Part shown: positions 62,402 through 64,000 of the stretch, piece after piece
Numbering within the stretch: position 1 is the stretch's first letter
Layout: each line of letters begins with the position of its first letter
NCBI GenBank assembly: GCA_003056425.1
Contig: PYVY01000007.1
Location: 62,001 to 126,000 of the forward strand
Source: Alteromonas indica
GTDB taxonomy: Bacteria > Pseudomonadota > Gammaproteobacteria > Enterobacterales > Alteromonadaceae
DNA: 64,000 nucleotides
Direction: 5' to 3'
The notes under the pieces: model-generated
What the model was told of the DNA's origin: nothing
The model's database searches: none
The model's input: only the letters and a program-made list of their open reading frames with translations
Program-made: the position numbers and the translations under genes

Positions 62402-64000
62402 ATGATGTTTTTAGAGTGGCTAGCCGCGTTTTTTAGTACACCGGCAAGCGCTTCAGTAATCATAGGTAACTATTCCCCCACCTTTGTGTCCTTGTCCGTA
62501 GGGATTGCGGTCTTCGCCTCATTTATGGCATTTACCGTGGCCAATCAGGCGGCTTCCTCATCCAGTGCTTTACAAAAACATATGTTGCTTATTGTAGGCA
62601 GCCTGGCGCTGGCTACAGGGATCTGGGGCATGCATTTTGTGGGTATGCTGGCGTTTGATTTGTGTACCACTATAAATTACGACTGGTGGACTACCTTATT
62701 GTCGTTTGTTCCCGGCTGGCTGGCGGCCTGGGTGGCCCTTGGCTTACTTACCCGCGACGTTATCGAGCCGCGCCAGATATATATGGGTGGGTTTTTAGTT
62801 GGGGCAGGTATCGGAAGCATGCATTATACCGGCATGGCAGCCATGGATATGGCCCCGCTGTTACGCTACGACCCCACCATATTTGGTTTATCTATTATTG
62901 TAGCCGTTGCCTTGGCGATGCTGGCTATCTGGATTCGCTTTGGGCTGGCCAGAATTCGCTGGTTTACACGCAGTACCGCCAGGGTCACTGTACTAGCAAG
63001 TGTGGTAATGGGCCTGGCGATATGTGGAATGCACTATATCGGTATGTCGGCGGCCCGTTTTGTCGCACCGCCAGGGGTGATAGTGCCCGAACAGGAAGGC
63101 CAGATGTCAGTCTTTCTTGCTTCCGCGGTAACCTTTTTTATAGTGGTTTTTATTACTATCGCGCTTGGGGTCAGTTTGTTAGTTAAGTTTCGCAATGCTT
63201 CTGAGGAAGCCAAGCAGAGCCGCCGTACCTTGCTGGCCATGATGGATACCGCGGTAGATGGCATCTTAACCTTTGATGGGCACGGTACTATTTTAAACGC
63301 CAACCCAGCGGTGACCGACATTACCGGCTATAGCCGCGAGGAACTGGTAGGCCATAGCGTGCGCATGCTTATTCCCGAACATCGACGCCACATTTACGAT
63401 CCTATACTCACCTCGGTGGGTGTGACTCCCTTAGAAAACCAGCTGATGGGCGGGAATCGCGACCGTCAGGCGCGCCATAAAAATGGCCACCTGGTCCCTA
63501 TCAGGATTGGGGTGGGGCACACCCGCGTAGCCGACAAGCATTATTATGTAGCGTTTTTGAGTGATATACGCGAACGAATCCGAATGGAGAAAGAGTTTCG
63601 CAGTAATGAAGCCAAGTTCCGTTCGTTTTTCAATAATGTTCCCGGGCTGGCGTATCGCTGCTTAGACAAACCCGGCTGGCCTATGCTGTTTATTACCGAT
63701 GCGGTAGAGAGTATGACAGGTTATCCAGCCAGTGACTTTGTACTGCCTAACCCGACCCGTTGTTTTTCAGATATTTTTTATCCAGAGGATATCGAGACCG
63801 CTGAAAAAGCCATTAGCGCGTCAGAATCGTTTACGCTTGAATACCGGATAATACATCGTGATGGTTCTATTCGTTGGTTCCGTGAACAGGGTGTAGCCGT
63901 AATCAATGAAGAAGACGGGACGCGCTGGTTGGATGGTTTTATTTTCGATATTACTGAACGGCGGATGATGGAAGATGAGTTGGTGGAGGCTAAGGTAGCC
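62402..64000 (+). CDS. MHYT-PAS-PAS sensor protein, 5' part (cut by right edge)
   Basis: The frame opens at ATG 62402 (a second ATG follows at once) and is open to the window end, 533 codons. An MHYT domain of about seven membrane spans carries three signature sites: WGMHFVGM, SMHYTGM and GMHYIGM. A linker helix leads to a PAS domain (MMDTAVDGILTFDGHGTILNANPA, about 279-302) and a second PAS (about 402-520, with RIIHRDGSIRWFREQ). The output domain, probably histidine kinase or GGDEF/EAL, lies outside the window. MHYT has been proposed to bind copper and sense gases. AAAGGAAG and GCAGG lie upstream. Confidence 0.9.
   Translation, partial: MMFLEWLAAFFSTPASASVIIGNYSPTFVSLSVGIAVFASFMAFTVANQAASSSSALQKHMLLIVGSLALATGIWGMHFVGMLAFDLCTTINYDWWTTLLSFVPGWLAAWVALGLLTRDVIEPRQIYMGGFLVGAGIGSMHYTGMAAMDMAPLLRYDPTIFGLSIIVAVALAMLAIWIRFGLARIRWFTRSTARVTVLASVVMGLAICGMHYIGMSAARFVAPPGVIVPEQEGQMSVFLASAVTFFIVVFITIALGVSLLVKFRNASEEAKQSRRTLLAMMDTAVDGILTFDGHGTILNANPAVTDITGYSREELVGHSVRMLIPEHRRHIYDPILTSVGVTPLENQLMGGNRDRQARHKNGHLVPIRIGVGHTRVADKHYYVAFLSDIRERIRMEKEFRSNEAKFRSFFNNVPGLAYRCLDKPGWPMLFITDAVESMTGYPASDFVLPNPTRCFSDIFYPEDIETAEKAISASESFTLEYRIIHRDGSIRWFREQGVAVINEEDGTRWLDGFIFDITERRMMEDELVEAKVA

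Overview
The window is 64 kb of a bacterial chromosome, densely coded on both strands and moderately GC-rich. The gene content points to a gammaproteobacterium of the Alteromonadales, probably an Alteromonadaceae member. Indicators are a recC-recB-recD cluster, a maoP/hdfR pair, DUF3718, DUF2789 and DUF2750 proteins, an all-alpha dUTPase, an E. coli-like initiator tRNA and many c-di-GMP proteins. The family-level assignment is an inference from gene content. I see no rRNA, CRISPR array, intact insertion sequence or prophage.

Layout, left to right. 1-6138 is signalling: a CHASE3 sensor kinase cut by the left edge, a 75-residue stand-alone histidine-kinase H-box protein, an NtrC-type sigma54 activator, an ExoD-like membrane protein, a GGDEF/EAL protein and a LysR regulator. 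6239-9161 holds a rhodanese divergent from an ArsR regulator, then a class II fumarase behind a PRC-barrel protein. 9430-12388 holds the maoP/hdfR locus with a new small basic ORF and small DUF proteins. 12466-19663 holds an RNase J-like nuclease and then an unusual run: a secreted small peptide, two paralogous membrane proteins and a 1444-residue propeller-PAS-GGDEF-EAL sensor. 19660-25156 holds a Tat-exported two-subunit molybdenum hydroxylase, an acyl-CoA synthetase and a dUTPase. 25341-25500 looks like a sigma54-driven small RNA. 25648-34379 is recCBD. 35073-39485 holds a secreted zinc metalloprotease, an M14-like deacylase and moeB. 39590-43825 is moaBCDE-modABC, with hemN convergent to it. 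45478-52680 is a fatty-acid or hydroxy-acid catabolic block of two acyl-CoA dehydrogenases, an ACAD10/11-type kinase, a quinone oxidoreductase and an SDR. 52681-55804 is gene-poor, with short tandem repeats and two DUF3718 paralogues. 56019-64000 holds a LysR regulator, an entericidin and MscS channel pair, phhB, three initiator tRNAs, poxB and an MHYT-PAS sensor that runs off the right edge.

Functional themes. Molybdenum cofactor synthesis and molybdate uptake are adjacent, and a molybdenum enzyme lies in the same window. The block 45478-52680 fits phosphorylation-dependent breakdown of 4-hydroxyacyl-CoAs. Several regulatory loci look little described: the mini H-box protein between regulator and kinase, the peptide/membrane-pair/sensor locus, and the candidate sigma54 sRNA. 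Family assignments come from reading motifs in the translations; no database search was run.
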